Source of the DNA: an uncultured Bacteroidales bacterium
GTDB lineage: Bacteria; Bacteroidota; Bacteroidia; Bacteroidales; UBA932
DNA: 7,020 bases
NCBI GenBank assembly: GCA_900322025.1
Contig: ONYJ01000192.1
Location: 1-7,020 of the forward strand
Reading direction: 5' to 3'
Of the stretch, positions 6,282-7,020 are shown piece by piece. Both the position numbers and the translations under genes were made by a program. A model generated the notes under the pieces. It searched no databases. It was not told where the DNA came from and was given only the letters and a program-made list of their open reading frames with translations. The first letter of the stretch is position 1. The number at the start of each line of letters is the position of its first letter.

Positions 6282-6572
6282 AATTTACTAAGAATACTAT
6301 GTTTGGGAAAAGTAGCTGCTTTAAAGGCCGATGGTTGTATATTATTACCTATGTCAGGTATGGTGAAATATGGCGGTAGTTATAATTATATCTATCAATC
6401 TGTAAACACTTGCACCTATCTGAAAACTTCGTCGCGTTATAGTAATAATGGCACCTACGCCCATGTGTTCAGCCTACAGCTTTGGGGGGGGCAGATGGAT
6501 CCGCCAATGAGCACTTACTCAACCTATGAAAATATAGCCAACAGCGTGCGCTTGATTCATACAGACGACTAA
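6282..6572 (+). pseudogene. C-terminal remnant of a surface/lipoprotein-type domain (Fib_succ_major/DUF1566-like)
   Basis: An open stretch from just after the stop at 6279-6281 to the TAA at 6570. The readable protein, from about 6303, has the pattern of the last third of the 'Fibrobacter succinogenes major paralogous' / DUF1566-like domain of Bacteroidota surface proteins. That pattern is a G-x-x-LP-x-SG segment (GCILLPMSG), aromatic and Ser/Gly-rich middle, a KTSSRYSNNGTYAHVFSL stretch where the family has WSS...A..L, and a terminal NSVRL. The N-terminal part of the domain, a signal peptide and a convincing start are missing: the first in-frame ATG is at 6351, inside the domain. Upstream is the rocD promoter, not coding sequence. 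A run of eight G at 6484-6491 lies in frame. Best read as a 5'-truncated relic; a silent cassette or a small expressed protein are less likely alternatives. Family call is by pattern only. Confidence 0.55.
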
Positions 6573-6589
6573 AGAAGGCTTTTGTGCCA

Positions 6590-6608
6590 AGATATTTTTA
6601 GGATATCT
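6590..6608. repeat. Small A/T-rich inverted repeat upstream of the terminator
   Basis: AGATAT (6590-6595) and ATATCT (6603-6608) are perfectly complementary across seven bases. It immediately precedes the strong terminator stem and has no obvious separate role. Confidence 0.3.
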
Positions 6609-6610
6609 AT

Positions 6611-6653
6611 AAAACCCTGCCACTGCGAGTGCTGCAAAGTGGCAGGGTTTTTT
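6611..6653 (+). terminator. Strong intrinsic terminator after the surface-domain remnant
   Basis: A 14-bp perfect stem pairs 6611-6624 (AAAACCCTGCCACT) with 6638-6651 across a 13-base loop and runs into six T (6648-6653). It would end any plus-strand transcript of the remnant and insulate rpsL. On the minus strand the stem is followed by only four T, so it is mainly plus-strand. Confidence 0.85.
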
Positions 6654-6705
6654 AATGGCAGCAGGCAGTATAAGTTCTGATTTTACCCATATTATGTTGT
6701 AATCT

Positions 6706-6736
6706 TTTGGCGGATAAGAAACTTTTATTATCTTTG
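6706..6736 (+). promoter_or_regulatory. Strong promoter for rpsL (str operon)
   Basis: TTTG at 6706-6709, a 19-base gap, then TATCTTTG at 6729-6736. This matches the Bacteroidota -33/-7 consensus in both boxes and spacing, the best promoter in the window. Transcription should start near 6743, with a leader of about 48 bases. CCGC (6741-6744) and GCGG (6753-6756) could pair at the very 5' end of that leader. Confidence 0.85.
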
Positions 6737-6790
6737 CAACCCGCTAAAAACGGCGGAGTAAGTATAAATTAAAGATTAACAGTTTTTTAA

Positions 6791-7020
6791 ATGCCAACAA
6801 TCCAACAATTGGTAAGGAACGGACGCAAGAGAATTGTTACCAAGTCTAAATCTCGTGCGTTGGATTCCAGCCCTCAGAAGCGCGGAGTTTGTGTGCGTGT
6901 TTACACAACCACTCCCAAGAAGCCTAATTCTGCAATGAGAAAAGTTGCCAGAGTAAGGCTGACTAATCAGAAAGAGGTGAATGCCTACATCCCGGGAGAA
7001 GGCCACAACTTGCAGGAACA
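6791..7020 (+). CDS. rpsL: 30S ribosomal protein S12, 3' truncated by window edge
   Basis: Small-subunit protein at the decoding centre that helps control translational accuracy; target of streptomycin-resistance changes. The first 76 codons are visible, starting at an ATG after an A/T-rich leader: MPTIQQLVRNGRK, then PQKRGVC (28-34), YTTTPKKPNS (38-47) and GEGHNLQE (69-76). The full protein is usually 124-140 residues, so about half is outside the window. Lys43 and Lys44 of TPKKPNS are both present, the wild-type streptomycin-sensitive form at this site; the second hotspot near residue 88 is not visible. In most bacteria rpsG and fusA follow it. Upstream terminator and promoter show it heads its own operon. 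Confidence 0.98.
   Translation, partial: MPTIQQLVRNGRKRIVTKSKSRALDSSPQKRGVCVRVYTTTPKKPNSAMRKVARVRLTNQKEVNAYIPGEGHNLQE

Noticed and set aside
6299..6379. 26-codon ATG frame near the surface-domain remnant
   Set aside because: It is out of frame with the segment that shows domain similarity and has no promoter or recognisable product.
6776..7006. Minus-strand open frame at the right end
   Set aside because: Antisense to rpsL, which is unmistakable on the plus strand.
1..7020. CRISPR array, tRNA/rRNA gene, insertion sequence or phage genes
   Set aside because: No regularly spaced repeats, no cloverleaf or rRNA-like stretch, and no transposase, integrase or phage protein pattern in any frame.

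Overview
The window looks like chromosomal DNA of a member of the Bacteroidota, most likely the order Bacteroidales. Several intergenic gaps carry the phylum's characteristic promoter -7 box (TAnnTTTG). Start codons are preceded by A/T-rich sequence rather than Shine-Dalgarno motifs. PyrB/PyrI read like Bacteroidales proteins, and a fragment of a surface-protein domain common in that phylum is present. I cannot name a genus. An amino-acid-fermenting lifestyle (Porphyromonas-like) would fit the arginine/ornithine genes, but that is inference.

Layout. 1-1113 (+): the 3' two thirds of a YidE/YbjL-family membrane transporter, cut by the window edge. 1114-1235: inverted repeats, a probable terminator and the pyrB promoter. 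1236-2642 (+): pyrB-pyrI, the catalytic and regulatory chains of aspartate carbamoyltransferase. 2643-2761: a weak terminator and a clear promoter. 2762-3754 (+): ornithine carbamoyltransferase. 3777-3814: a terminator-type hairpin. 3841-4785 (+): carbamate kinase. 4786-4901: a REP-like hairpin cluster, then a strong terminator shared by the convergent genes. 4902-6218 (-): ornithine aminotransferase with an unusual lysine/alanine-rich N-terminal tail. 6282-6572 (+): the C-terminal remnant of a surface-type repeat domain, containing a run of eight G. 6611-6653: a strong terminator. 6706-6736: a near-perfect promoter. 6791-7020 (+): the 5' part of rpsL (ribosomal protein S12), which normally opens the str operon and runs off the window.

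How the genes fit together. Three adjacent plus-strand units handle carbamoyl phosphate. PyrBI uses it for pyrimidines, OTC makes or breaks citrulline with it, and carbamate kinase interconverts it with ATP, CO2 and ammonia. Ornithine released by OTC running in reverse could be passed to the neighbouring aminotransferase, giving glutamate semialdehyde and then glutamate or proline. Together these look like the lower half of an arginine/citrulline-degrading route placed next to pyrimidine synthesis. The enzyme that would make citrulline (arginine deiminase or similar) and an arginine/ornithine exchanger are not in the window.

I see no undescribed multi-gene system. The most unusual items are the histone-like tail on ornithine aminotransferase, the true OTC (rather than the acetyl- or succinylornithine type usual in Bacteroidota) grouped with carbamate kinase, and the truncated surface-domain fragment with its G8 tract.
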